From the NCBI GenBank assembly GCA_038254365.1, contig JBBSGI010000016.1, positions 1 to 49,280 on the forward strand: DNA of 49,280 bases, given 5' to 3'. Numbering within the stretch: the first letter of the stretch is position 1; each line of letters opens with the position of its first letter. Positions 33,369 through 40,975 of the stretch are shown in pieces. A program made the translations under genes and the position numbers. This DNA is from JAWWPG01 sp038254365 (GTDB lineage: Bacteria; Actinomycetota; Actinomycetes; Propionibacteriales; Nocardioidaceae). Under the pieces are notes generated by a model. It did no database searches. It was given only the letters and a program-made list of their open reading frames with translations, and was not told where the DNA came from.

Positions 33369-34580
33369 TCAGCGATCTCCTCTCGGCCGTACGGCGCCAA
33401 GCGCCACCAGACCGGCGACGTCGACTATCGCCAGGCGGGTGGCCGGGCCGACCCGGGAAGGGTCGAAGACCGCGCCCTCGGCGAGCCACGGCTCTGGCGG
33501 GACCGCCACCACGCGGGCGCCGCCGGGCATCGTCTCGCGCATCCGGCGTGCGACGGTCCTGAGCGCCGCGTCGCGCGGGCAGACGACCACGTAGATCGCG
33601 GCGTCCAGCGCGTAGGGATCGAGGTCGGCGACCCGTTCCGCCGCCAGTCGGGCGCCGTCTTGGCTGTCCGGTCCCGGCCCGCTCACGATCACGACCTGGT
33701 CCGCCCGGCTCAGGATGCTCTGGGCCGCCTCGCTGGCGTCGTTGCCGACGTCGAAGAGCGCAAAGGTCGACGACTGGCCCAGCACGTCGACGATCACCGG
33801 CACGTCGTTTCGGCGGACCGGTGTGCTCCACCGGGGACCGTCGACCACCTGCAGCCCGCTCGCCAGCCGGAGCGGAGCCACCTCGACGTCGGTGCGGGCG
33901 ATCTCCCTTGCGCTGGGGGCCGGTGCCCCGGCCAGCATCCGACCCAAGGAGGGAACCCCGGCGCGAAGCGAGACCAAGGTGGTGACGTCGTCGCGGAGCG
34001 CCGCGAGCACGCAGCCGACCCCGGTGGCCACCGTGGTCGTCCCGACGCCGCCCTTCCCGGCCAGGAACGCCACGACCCGCTGGTCGCTCTGGCGGGCGCG
34101 GACTCGTCCGACCATCTCACGCTCGCGGTCCGCCACCTCGGCCGCATCCGGGGTGACCACGCCGTACATCACGGCTCGGGCCAGCTCGGGGAGCGCTGAC
34201 CGCGCCGGGGTGCCGGTCTGCTCACCACTCAGCAGCAGCGTGACCGGGTTCTCCGCGACGGCCCGCGACTGCCCGGGGGCGATCGAGGGCGGAGCCGGGG
34301 CCCAGGCGGCGCTGGTCCCGGACGGGGGCAGGACGTCGTCGGGGCGCAGGGGCACCACGTTCTCGGCGGGAGCGGGCAGCTGGTCGTGGGGTGGACTGGT
34401 GGCGTCGGTGGCCGGGGCGGGGCGAGCGCGGTCGTCCGACGGCTGCGGCGGCTCCGCCTCCAGCCCGAGGGCGCGGGGGTCGATGCCCATCCTGGCCAGG
34501 TCCTGGGCGGTGCTCTGGGCCGAGGAGCGGGTCCGGGCGGCCAGGTCCTCGGCGGTCTCCTCGGGGGGGTTCTCGGTCAT
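33369..34580 (-). CDS. TadZ/EspI-like ParA family protein
   Basis: A 403-residue protein. The first 165 residues are Pro/Ala/Glu-rich and probably disordered. The ParA/MinD domain begins about residue 168, with the atypical P-loop KGGVGTTT (176-183): the signature Lys is kept but the Walker Lys is Thr, as in CpaE/TadZ proteins. MinD-like partners with long disordered N-termini are also linked to ESX (EspI), so both links are possible. The ATG at 34580 lies in a TGATG with the eccD stop; the open frame extends to 35462 through eccD but in a different phase and is rejected. Confidence 0.87.
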   Translation of the reverse strand: MTENPPEETAEDLAARTRSSAQSTAQDLARMGIDPRALGLEAEPPQPSDDRARPAPATDATSPPHDQLPAPAENVVPLRPDDVLPPSGTSAAWAPAPPSIAPGQSRAVAENPVTLLLSGEQTGTPARSALPELARAVMYGVVTPDAAEVADREREMVGRVRARQSDQRVVAFLAGKGGVGTTTVATGVGCVLAALRDDVTTLVSLRAGVPSLGRMLAGAPAPSAREIARTDVEVAPLRLASGLQVVDGPRWSTPVRRNDVPVIVDVLGQSSTFALFDVGNDASEAAQSILSRADQVVIVSGPGPDSQDGARLAAERVADLDPYALDAAIYVVVCPRDAALRTVARRMRETMPGGARVVAVPPEPWLAEGAVFDPSRVGPATRLAIVDVAGLVALGAVRPRGDR

Positions 34581-35959
34581 CAGCGGTCCCGCAGCCAGCC
34601 GTACAGAGCCACCGCGCCCATGGTAACGACGATCAGGTCGACCACCACGATGAACTCCGTGACGTTCAGCACTCGCTTGATCCGGGCTCGGGTCACGTCG
34701 GACAGCTGGAGGATGCTCACCCCGAGGGCGAGTGCGCCGAGTCCGGCCACAACCGCGGTCAACCAGGTGTCGAGCGTCGGGTTGTCCCGCGCGAGCTGGA
34801 GCACGACTCCGAGCAGCACCACGAGAGACGCCACCCTCAACGGCAGCATGTAGACGGTGCGGCTGAAGACCCGGGACCGCAGCAGGAGCACCGCGACGAG
34901 GCTCACGCTGAGCAGGCCGTCCCAGAGGTCGTGTCCCCAGGCGTGCGGTCGCAGGGCCAGCCAGAATCCCACGGCACCCACCAGCACCGAGACGCCGTAC
35001 AGCGCACCGAGCAGCAACGCGCTGCTCTCGTGCAGGCGGACCTCGAGCGCCCCGTCGGACATCCGACCCGAGTTGCGGATGCGGTAGTCGGCGCTGGAGA
35101 GGCCCCCGACCGCGATCGAGACCCGCGGCATGATCCCGACACTGAGTACCGCCAGCAACGCGACCACCCGGATCATCACCCCAGACTCGGCGCCGATGCT
35201 GGTGCCCACCAGAACGGTAAGGGCCGCCACCAGCAACACCGTCGAGGCCGCCAGCAAAGGCATTGCCCGCCGGGTGAACAGCCGCATGAGCCCCGCGCAG
35301 GCGGTACTGGCGCCGAGCCCCACACTGAGTGCGGCCGGTAGGGAGCCGCCCGCGCGCAGCACGAGCTCGGCGCTTGACGTCAGCGCCCAGACACCGGCTG
35401 CGGCGCTGGACAGGAAGCAGACCCAGGGGGCCGCCCAGCGGGTCCCCACCCAGGTGGCGCATACCAGAACTGCCGCGGCCACCAGCCCGCTCAGGCTGCG
35501 CTGGTCGTCCCAGCCCTCAATGGTCGCCTCCGCCACGACGGCGGCGATGGCCTGCGCCAACGGTCCCACGAGCAGGAGCAGCAGCAGACCGCCGGTTGCG
35601 CCGATGGCGAAGGTCGCCGTCGACCGCGTGTTCCACACGCCGCCGGCGTTGTCGACCGAGTCCTCGATGGCGTCGCGCACGTCCTCGATGAACGCGGGCC
35701 TGCTCGGCGCGTGGGCGGCCCGCAGCTCGATGACGTCGCCGTCGCGTACGCCGGCCTCTCCGAGGCTCTGCGACAGCGACAGCGACTGGCCGCCGACCTT
35801 GGCCAGGGTGAACTCGACCGGGCTGTCGCCGGACTCCTCGGGGGCACAGAAGCGGAGCACCTGCGGGACCACGTCGGCCACCGGCAGAGCACTGGGCAGC
35901 GCCAGGTCGACCCGCCGCGTGCCGCTCACCACCGTGACGCGGCTGTACGACGTGAGCAC
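34580..35959 (-). CDS. eccD: Type VII secretion membrane protein EccD
   Basis: A 459-residue protein. The N-terminal 85 residues ('SRVTVVSGTRRVDLALPSAL' to 'GVRDGDVIELR') form the ubiquitin-like YukD domain, and the remainder has about ten to eleven membrane helices with few soluble loops, matching EccD, the channel-forming component of ESX systems. The GTG at 35959 is preceded by GGGAGG at 4 bases; a GTG at 35980 is the alternative. It is the first gene of the minus-strand train and diverges from eccC over 166 bases. EccB, EccE and mycosin are not in the window. Confidence 0.88.
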   Translation of the reverse strand: MLTSYSRVTVVSGTRRVDLALPSALPVADVVPQVLRFCAPEESGDSPVEFTLAKVGGQSLSLSQSLGEAGVRDGDVIELRAAHAPSRPAFIEDVRDAIEDSVDNAGGVWNTRSTATFAIGATGGLLLLLLVGPLAQAIAAVVAEATIEGWDDQRSLSGLVAAAVLVCATWVGTRWAAPWVCFLSSAAAGVWALTSSAELVLRAGGSLPAALSVGLGASTACAGLMRLFTRRAMPLLAASTVLLVAALTVLVGTSIGAESGVMIRVVALLAVLSVGIMPRVSIAVGGLSSADYRIRNSGRMSDGALEVRLHESSALLLGALYGVSVLVGAVGFWLALRPHAWGHDLWDGLLSVSLVAVLLLRSRVFSRTVYMLPLRVASLVVLLGVVLQLARDNPTLDTWLTAVVAGLGALALGVSILQLSDVTRARIKRVLNVTEFIVVVDLIVVTMGAVALYGWLRDR

Positions 35960-35993
35960 GTACCCTCCCGTGGCTGGCACTTCTCTGGCTCTG

Positions 35994-35999
35994 ACCTTA
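35994..35999 (-). promoter_or_regulatory. Candidate -10 box of the eccD-tad operon
   Basis: TAAGGT on the minus strand, 34 bases upstream of the eccD GTG. No good -35 element is seen. It lies in the 166-base divergent region that must also carry the eccC promoter. Confidence 0.4.
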
Positions 36000-36125
36000 C
36001 TGAGACACTGTGCTGGTCCGCAGACACGGTGCGGGTCAAGCTCCGCCGTGCCGTCCAGAGACACGAAGCTGGTCCAGAAGCGTGGAGCATATCTGCTCAA
36101 AGCGGCACGACATCGGGAGGCGCCC

Positions 36126-39100
36126 ATGACCACGACGCTGGTGAAGCGGCCGGCCCGGATCACCCCGCCCGCCGTCCCGGTCGACCAGATCACCATCGCC
36201 GACCCTCCCACCCAGGAGCAGACGCCTCCGGCGGCGACCGGGATGACCATGATCTTGATGCCGATGATGAGCGGCGCCAGCTCGCTCATCGTGTCCCTGT
36301 CGACCCGGGGCAACCCGCTGATCCAGATCGGCAGCCTGATCGTGCTCGTCGGCTCGGTCATGGTGGGCATCATCATGATCGTCTCCCAGCGGTCGGGGCC
36401 TAAACGGCTGCTCCGGGAGAGCCGCGAACGCTACCTGGACTACATCGAGGAGCTCCGGCACACTCTGCGCGGCACGATCGCCGCGCAGAAGCAGAGCTCG
36501 CGGTGGCGCCACCCCCCACCGGGCTACCTGCCCGACCTGACCCGTACGACGGCACGGCGGTGGGAACGCCGCCGTACCGACCCCGACCACCTGGTGGTGC
36601 GGGTCGGCGTCGGTGACCAGCCGATCGCGACCGAGCTGGCCATGAACGCCGACACCGGCCCGCTCAACCAGTTCGACCACGTCTGCCTGGAGGCCGCCGA
36701 GAACCTGCGCGACCGCTACTGCGTGCTGCACGACGAGCCGGTCACCCTCGACCTGCGGCAGCTCGGGGTGCTGAGCGTGCTCGGTGACCGGGTCGCCGGC
36801 CGCCGGCTGGCCACGGCGATGGCGCTGCAGCTCGTCACGTTCCACTCGCCGTCGGATGTGACGCTCGCCGTCGTGCGGGCCGACGCGCTCGCCGGCGACT
36901 GGGAGTGGGTGAAGTGGCTACCGCACTGCCAGAGCCCGCACGCCCTCGACGGTGACGTGCCCGCCCGGCTGGTCACCACGTCTCCCGCCGCGATGGCGGA
37001 CCTGCTGGCGCAGGAGCTGGAGCGGAGACTGGACGAGCGGTCCCGCACCAGGGGACGGCAGGCCGACCCGCGCGAGCACCTGGTGGTCGTCATCGACGGG
37101 GAGGGGTTGAGCAACCTCCGTGGGTTGGAGTCCCCGGACCCGACGGTGAGTCTCGGTGAGCTCGGCATCCATCTGGTCTACCTGCTGGGCAACCGCCGGG
37201 AGGAGCCGGAAGTCGTCGACGACCGGGTCGAGGTCGGCGCGGACTCCGTCGTCCGGCAGGCGTCTCGGCTGGCGCCGTACACCGTCGACGAGGTGCCCGT
37301 AGGCCTCCCGTTGCTGCTCGCCCGCCAGCTCTCGCCGCTGCGGCTGTCGCTCGAGGACCGCGGGGGCGGTGAGTCGCTCACCGAGACCGTGGGGCTGCCG
37401 GAGATCCTCGGGGTTCCCGACCCCGCGCTGCTCGACCCTCGACAGACCTGGCGCAAACGCTCGCTGCACGACCTGTTGCGGGTGCCGATCGGCGTCGGCG
37501 CGGGCGGCGGCGTCGTGCTGCTCGACCTCAAGGAGTCGGCGCACGGTGGGATGGGCCCGCACGGCATGGTCGTCGGCGCCACCGGTTCCGGCAAGTCGGA
37601 GATGCTGCGCACCCTCGTGTCGTCGCTGGTGATCGGCCATGGTCCGGAGCGATTGGCGCTCATGCTGGTGGACTTCAAGGGCGGCGCGACCTTCGCTGCC
37701 ATGGCCGACATCCCGCACCTCGCCGGGATGATCACGAACCTGCAGGACGACCTCACCCTGGTCGACCGCATGCGGGATGCGTTGTACGGCGAGATGCAGC
37801 GCCGCCAGGAGCTGCTCAAGCACGCCGGAAACCTGCCCAACGTCACCGCCTACCAGGACCGTGCCGACTCCGGACAGCCCCTCGAGCCATTGCCCCACCT
37901 GCTGGTCATCATCGACGAGTTCTCCGAGCTGCTCGTCGCCAAGCCTGACTTCGCCGAGCTGTTCGTTGCCATCGGCCGGATCGGGCGCTCCATCGGGGTC
38001 CACCTGCTGCTGGCGACCCAGAAGCTGGAGATGGGCAAGATCCGCGGCCTCGAGTCGCACCTCTCGTACCGCATCTCGCTGCGCACGTTCTCGGAGTCGG
38101 AGTCCCGCGACGCGATCGGCGTACCCGACGCCTATCACCTCCCTCCGGAGCCGGGCTCGGGCTACCTCAAGGTGGACACGTCGGTATTCGAGCGGTTCAA
38201 GGCGGCGCTGGTGTCGTCGCCGTACGCACCGCCCTCGGAGGGGCCCAAGGCCGAGGTCCCGGCCGTGCCGTACCTTGCGGTCAACGGGCTTGGCGCCTGG
38301 ATCGCCCAGCGCGGTGCCGAAGCCGCCGCGACGGTCGGACAGACCGACGGGGCCGGAGTCAGCGCCCGGGAGCGGTCGGTCCTCGAGGTCGTGTGCGAGC
38401 GCCTGGTCGCGCCGGGGGCCGCGCGGGTGCGACCGGTGTGGCTGCAGCCGCTGCCCCCGGTGCTTCCGCTGGACGTGGTCGCCGACCCTCAGCAGCCGGG
38501 CACCCCCGCCACCGTCAAGGCGGTGCTGGGCCTGGTCGACGAGCCGGCCAAGCAGCGGCAGTTCCCGCTGGAGTGGGACTTCACCGGAGCCGCCGGGAAT
38601 GTGATGGTGCTCGGGGCTCCCCAATCCGGCAAGAGCATGTTGCTGCGCACCGTCGTCGCGTCCCTCGGCCTGCGTTACGCACCCGGTGATGTCGTGTTCT
38701 ACTGCCTCGACTTCGGCGGTGGCACGCTGCGGGGGCTTGCCGAGGTGCCCCACGTGGCTACCGTGACCCCGCGGACCGACCCCGAGCGCATCGGGCGCAC
38801 GGTCAACGATGTGCTCAGCCGGTTGGAGGCCCGGGAGGACCTGTTCCGGCGACATGGCGTGTCGAGCATCGAGGAGTTCCGCCGGGCCCGGGCCGCCGGC
38901 CACGTCGACGAGGACGAGCCCGGTGACATCTTCTTGGTGGTCGACGGCTGGGGGTCGTTTCGGGAGGAGTACGACAGCCTCGACTATGTCGTCGCCGACA
39001 TCGCGGCCCGTGGCCTCAACTACGGCGTCCATGTCGTGCTGTCGGCCACCCAGACCATGGAGGTGCGGATGCGCATGCAGCCGGCCTTCGGCGGGCGGAT

Positions 39101-40085
39101 CGAGCTGCGGCTCAACGACGCGTTCGATAGCACCTACGGTCGCGCGGTCGCCGCCCAGGTCACCAAGGACACGCCAGGTCGCGGCGTGGTCGAGCCGGGG
39201 CTGCTGTTCCAGACAGCCCTGCCACGGATCGACTCGGTGGCCGGGGTCGACGACATCTCCGCCGCCCAGTCCGAGCTGGTTGCCGCGCTCCAGCAACGCT
39301 GGCCCGATAGTGCCGTCGCGCGGGTGCAGGTACTCCCCGAGCTCATCCTGCGCGACGAGCTCCCACCGGTGGATCCGGCCTACGGCGATGTCCCGGTCGG
39401 TGTCCTCGACCGCAACTTGCGCGCGGTGTCCGTCGACCTGCTCGGCGGCAGCTCACCGCACCTGCTCGTGTACGGCGACGGCGAGACCGGCAAGACCAAT
39501 CTGCTCAGGGTGCTGGTGAAGGGCTACCTGCAGCTGAAGACCCCCGACGAGCTCGGCATCGTGCTCGTCGACAACCGACGGACGCTGCTCGACGTCGTAC
39601 CGGAGGAGTACCAGCTCGCATACTGCACCGACAACGACCAGACGGCCGCCGTGGCGACCGAGATCGCCCAGAGCCTGCGCAAGCGGCTCCCCGGACCGGA
39701 CGTCACCTCGGAGCAGCTGCGTAACCGCAGCTGGTGGAAGGGCCTCGAAGTGCTGTTCGTCGTGGACGACTACGACCTGGTGTCCACCTCCTCCGGCAAC
39801 CCCCTCAACCCGCTCGTCGACTACTTCGCCCAGGGCGCAGATCTCGGTTTCCACTTCGTCATGGCCCGGCGGATGGGTGGGTTCTCGCGCGCCCAGTTCG
39901 AGCCGCTGGTCCAGCGTCTGAACGACCTGAGCGTGCCGGGGTTCGTGTTCTCCGGCGACCGGATGGAAGGCCGGGTCATCGGGGGCGTCACCGCCACCAG
40001 GCTGGCGCTCGGCCGGGCGTTGTATGCCAACCGAAACGGCCTGGTCGGCGAGGTGCAGACCGCCCTCGACCCCGCCGACACCTGA
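36126..40085 (+). CDS. eccC: Type VII secretion ATPase EccC (fused EccCa-EccCb)
   Basis: A 1319-residue FtsK/SpoIIIE-like motor. Two N-terminal membrane helices (about 40-58, 66-87) are followed by three ATPase domains. D1 has P-loop GATGSGKS (484-491) and an intact Walker B 'LLVIIDEFSELL'. D2 has GAPQSGKS (830-837), but Walker B is the degenerate 'FLVVDGWGSF'. D3 has GDGETGKT (1117-1124) and 'LFVVDDYDLV'. Family knowledge: D1 drives transport, and D2/D3 bind substrate signals. The ATG at 36126 is preceded by GGGAGG; the longer frame back to 35130 runs antisense through eccD and is rejected. Confidence 0.95.
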   Translation: MTTTLVKRPARITPPAVPVDQITIADPPTQEQTPPAATGMTMILMPMMSGASSLIVSLSTRGNPLIQIGSLIVLVGSVMVGIIMIVSQRSGPKRLLRESRERYLDYIEELRHTLRGTIAAQKQSSRWRHPPPGYLPDLTRTTARRWERRRTDPDHLVVRVGVGDQPIATELAMNADTGPLNQFDHVCLEAAENLRDRYCVLHDEPVTLDLRQLGVLSVLGDRVAGRRLATAMALQLVTFHSPSDVTLAVVRADALAGDWEWVKWLPHCQSPHALDGDVPARLVTTSPAAMADLLAQELERRLDERSRTRGRQADPREHLVVVIDGEGLSNLRGLESPDPTVSLGELGIHLVYLLGNRREEPEVVDDRVEVGADSVVRQASRLAPYTVDEVPVGLPLLLARQLSPLRLSLEDRGGGESLTETVGLPEILGVPDPALLDPRQTWRKRSLHDLLRVPIGVGAGGGVVLLDLKESAHGGMGPHGMVVGATGSGKSEMLRTLVSSLVIGHGPERLALMLVDFKGGATFAAMADIPHLAGMITNLQDDLTLVDRMRDALYGEMQRRQELLKHAGNLPNVTAYQDRADSGQPLEPLPHLLVIIDEFSELLVAKPDFAELFVAIGRIGRSIGVHLLLATQKLEMGKIRGLESHLSYRISLRTFSESESRDAIGVPDAYHLPPEPGSGYLKVDTSVFERFKAALVSSPYAPPSEGPKAEVPAVPYLAVNGLGAWIAQRGAEAAATVGQTDGAGVSARERSVLEVVCERLVAPGAARVRPVWLQPLPPVLPLDVVADPQQPGTPATVKAVLGLVDEPAKQRQFPLEWDFTGAAGNVMVLGAPQSGKSMLLRTVVASLGLRYAPGDVVFYCLDFGGGTLRGLAEVPHVATVTPRTDPERIGRTVNDVLSRLEAREDLFRRHGVSSIEEFRRARAAGHVDEDEPGDIFLVVDGWGSFREEYDSLDYVVADIAARGLNYGVHVVLSATQTMEVRMRMQPAFGGRIELRLNDAFDSTYGRAVAAQVTKDTPGRGVVEPGLLFQTALPRIDSVAGVDDISAAQSELVAALQQRWPDSAVARVQVLPELILRDELPPVDPAYGDVPVGVLDRNLRAVSVDLLGGSSPHLLVYGDGETGKTNLLRVLVKGYLQLKTPDELGIVLVDNRRTLLDVVPEEYQLAYCTDNDQTAAVATEIAQSLRKRLPGPDVTSEQLRNRSWWKGLEVLFVVDDYDLVSTSSGNPLNPLVDYFAQGADLGFHFVMARRMGGFSRAQFEPLVQRLNDLSVPGFVFSGDRMEGRVIGGVTATRLALGRALYANRNGLVGEVQTALDPADT

Positions 40086-40106
40086 CCCCTTCCCCGCGAC
40101 CCGTGA

Positions 40107-40145
40107 CGACGGGGTGGGAAACCCTGCCGGTGTCCCACCCCGTCG
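40107..40145. terminator. Bidirectional hairpin between eccC and the ESX-like pair
   Basis: A perfect 13-bp inverted repeat (arms 40107-40119 and 40133-40145, cgacggggtggga and its complement) with a 13-base loop. It sits in the 94-base gap between convergent genes and has no long T-tract, so a two-way terminator is the likeliest role. Confidence 0.65.
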
Positions 40146-40179
40146 CCTCGTGGGTGTGCCGCTGCTCTTGGGTGGCCGC

Positions 40180-40488
40180 TCAGCCCCGGTTGCCGAAGAA
40201 CGTGGTCGCCGCCTGCGCCGCCTGCTGCTGGATGTCCTGGCTCTTCTGGTTGCCGGACTGCATACGCGCCGCAGAGTCGATGCTCGTCGTGTCGCGCTCG
40301 AACTGCTGCTTGGCGATCGAGACGACCTGGGTGGAGCCGGCGACGTCGTCTCCGAGGGACGCCTGGGTCGTCTTGTGCAGCGACGACGACTCGTCGCGTG
40401 CCGAGTTGAGCTCGTTGTGGTGCTTGGAGGCCCCGGTGATCGTCTCTTCGCCGGCGCCGAAATCGTGGCGAATCTTCATCCCGCTCAT
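40180..40488 (-). CDS. ESX/WXG100-like small secreted substrate candidate
   Basis: A 102-residue, mostly helical protein without signal peptide, rich in Ser, Gln, Ala, Thr and charged residues: 'KIRHDFGAGEETITGASKHH' opens the first helix and 'AKQQFERDTTSIDSAARMQ' belongs to the second. The length and two-helix outline fit WXG100 proteins, but there is no W-x-G in the turn; the middle reads 'ASLGDDVAGS'. It is next to eccC, which supports a T7SS substrate role. The ATG at 40488 is preceded by AGAAGGG at 7 bases. It follows the second candidate by 35 bases. Confidence 0.6.
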   Translation of the reverse strand: MSGMKIRHDFGAGEETITGASKHHNELNSARDESSSLHKTTQASLGDDVAGSTQVVSIAKQQFERDTTSIDSAARMQSGNQKSQDIQQQAAQAATTFFGNRG

Positions 40489-40523
40489 GACACAACCCTT
40501 CTGTTCTGCCGCTCGGTGGCGGA

Positions 40524-40877
40524 CTACGCCTCGATGGTCTTCTTCAGTGCCGAGAACGTCGACTCGGCGTCGGTCATGGACGTCTTCTGCTGCTGGAAGC
40601 TGTCCTCGGTGCCCTGGACGACGTGCTTCTCACCCTTGGCGAAGCTCTCCGCCACCTGCGCCCCGTGCAGACCGCCATAACCTGCAGCGCCGGCGTTCGT
40701 GTCCATCGCGGCCCGCTGCGCATCCGCGGCCGGACCGTAGTTGCGGCCATGTGTCCCTTCGGACACGCTCCGCAGCGCCTTGGCCGCCGAGACGCGAGTG
40801 TCGGCGTTCGAGACCATGCCCTTGGCAGCGTGCGTGACTCCACCCACCTGCTCCAAACCTACTGCGCCTGACGCCAT
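40524..40877 (-). CDS. ESX-like secreted substrate candidate, first of pair
   Basis: A 117-residue helical protein with no signal peptide and no membrane helix. It starts at ATG 40877 ('MASGAVGLEQVGGVTHAAKG') with GAGGGAG six bases upstream, and ends with a charged helix 'TSMTDAESTFSALKKTIEA'. It contains no W-x-G, but several Gly ('AGAAGYGGLHGAQ') occupy the predicted turn. No YxxxD/E export motif is seen; an aromatic (Phe) lies at a comparable place in 'STFSALKK'. Size, pairing and the convergent eccC make an ESX-like heterodimer with the 40180-40488 product plausible, not proven. Confidence 0.6.
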   Translation of the reverse strand: MASGAVGLEQVGGVTHAAKGMVSNADTRVSAAKALRSVSEGTHGRNYGPAADAQRAAMDTNAGAAGYGGLHGAQVAESFAKGEKHVVQGTEDSFQQQKTSMTDAESTFSALKKTIEA

Positions 40878-40936
40878 CTCAATCTCCCTCACAGCCCGGG
40901 CCGGCTCTCACCGACCACCGATCAACAACATCAGCG

Positions 40937-40963
40937 ACGCTACACAGCGAAGGGGTCACGCAA
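40937..40963 (-). promoter_or_regulatory. Candidate promoter of the ESX-like pair
   Basis: TTGCGT (rc of 40958-40963) and TAGCGT (rc of 40937-40942) are separated by 15 bases, slightly short of ideal. The ATG at 40877 is about 59 bases downstream. Confidence 0.35.
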
Positions 40964-40975
40964 GAGGTCGTCCGC

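Noticed and set aside
34581..35462. Upstream extension of the TadZ-like gene to 35462
   Set aside because: It lies in a different phase inside eccD and is Arg/Gly-rich; the TGATG at 34580 gives a better start.
35130..36125. Upstream extension of the eccC reading frame
   Set aside because: The frame is open for about 330 codons before the ATG at 36126, but it runs antisense to eccD. A GGGAGG ribosome binding site and the membrane-helix N-terminus at 36126 fix the start.
36918..39296. A 792-residue open frame antisense to eccC
   Set aside because: It is the high-GC shadow of eccC, with His/Asp/Arg/Gln-rich sequence and no recognisable domain.
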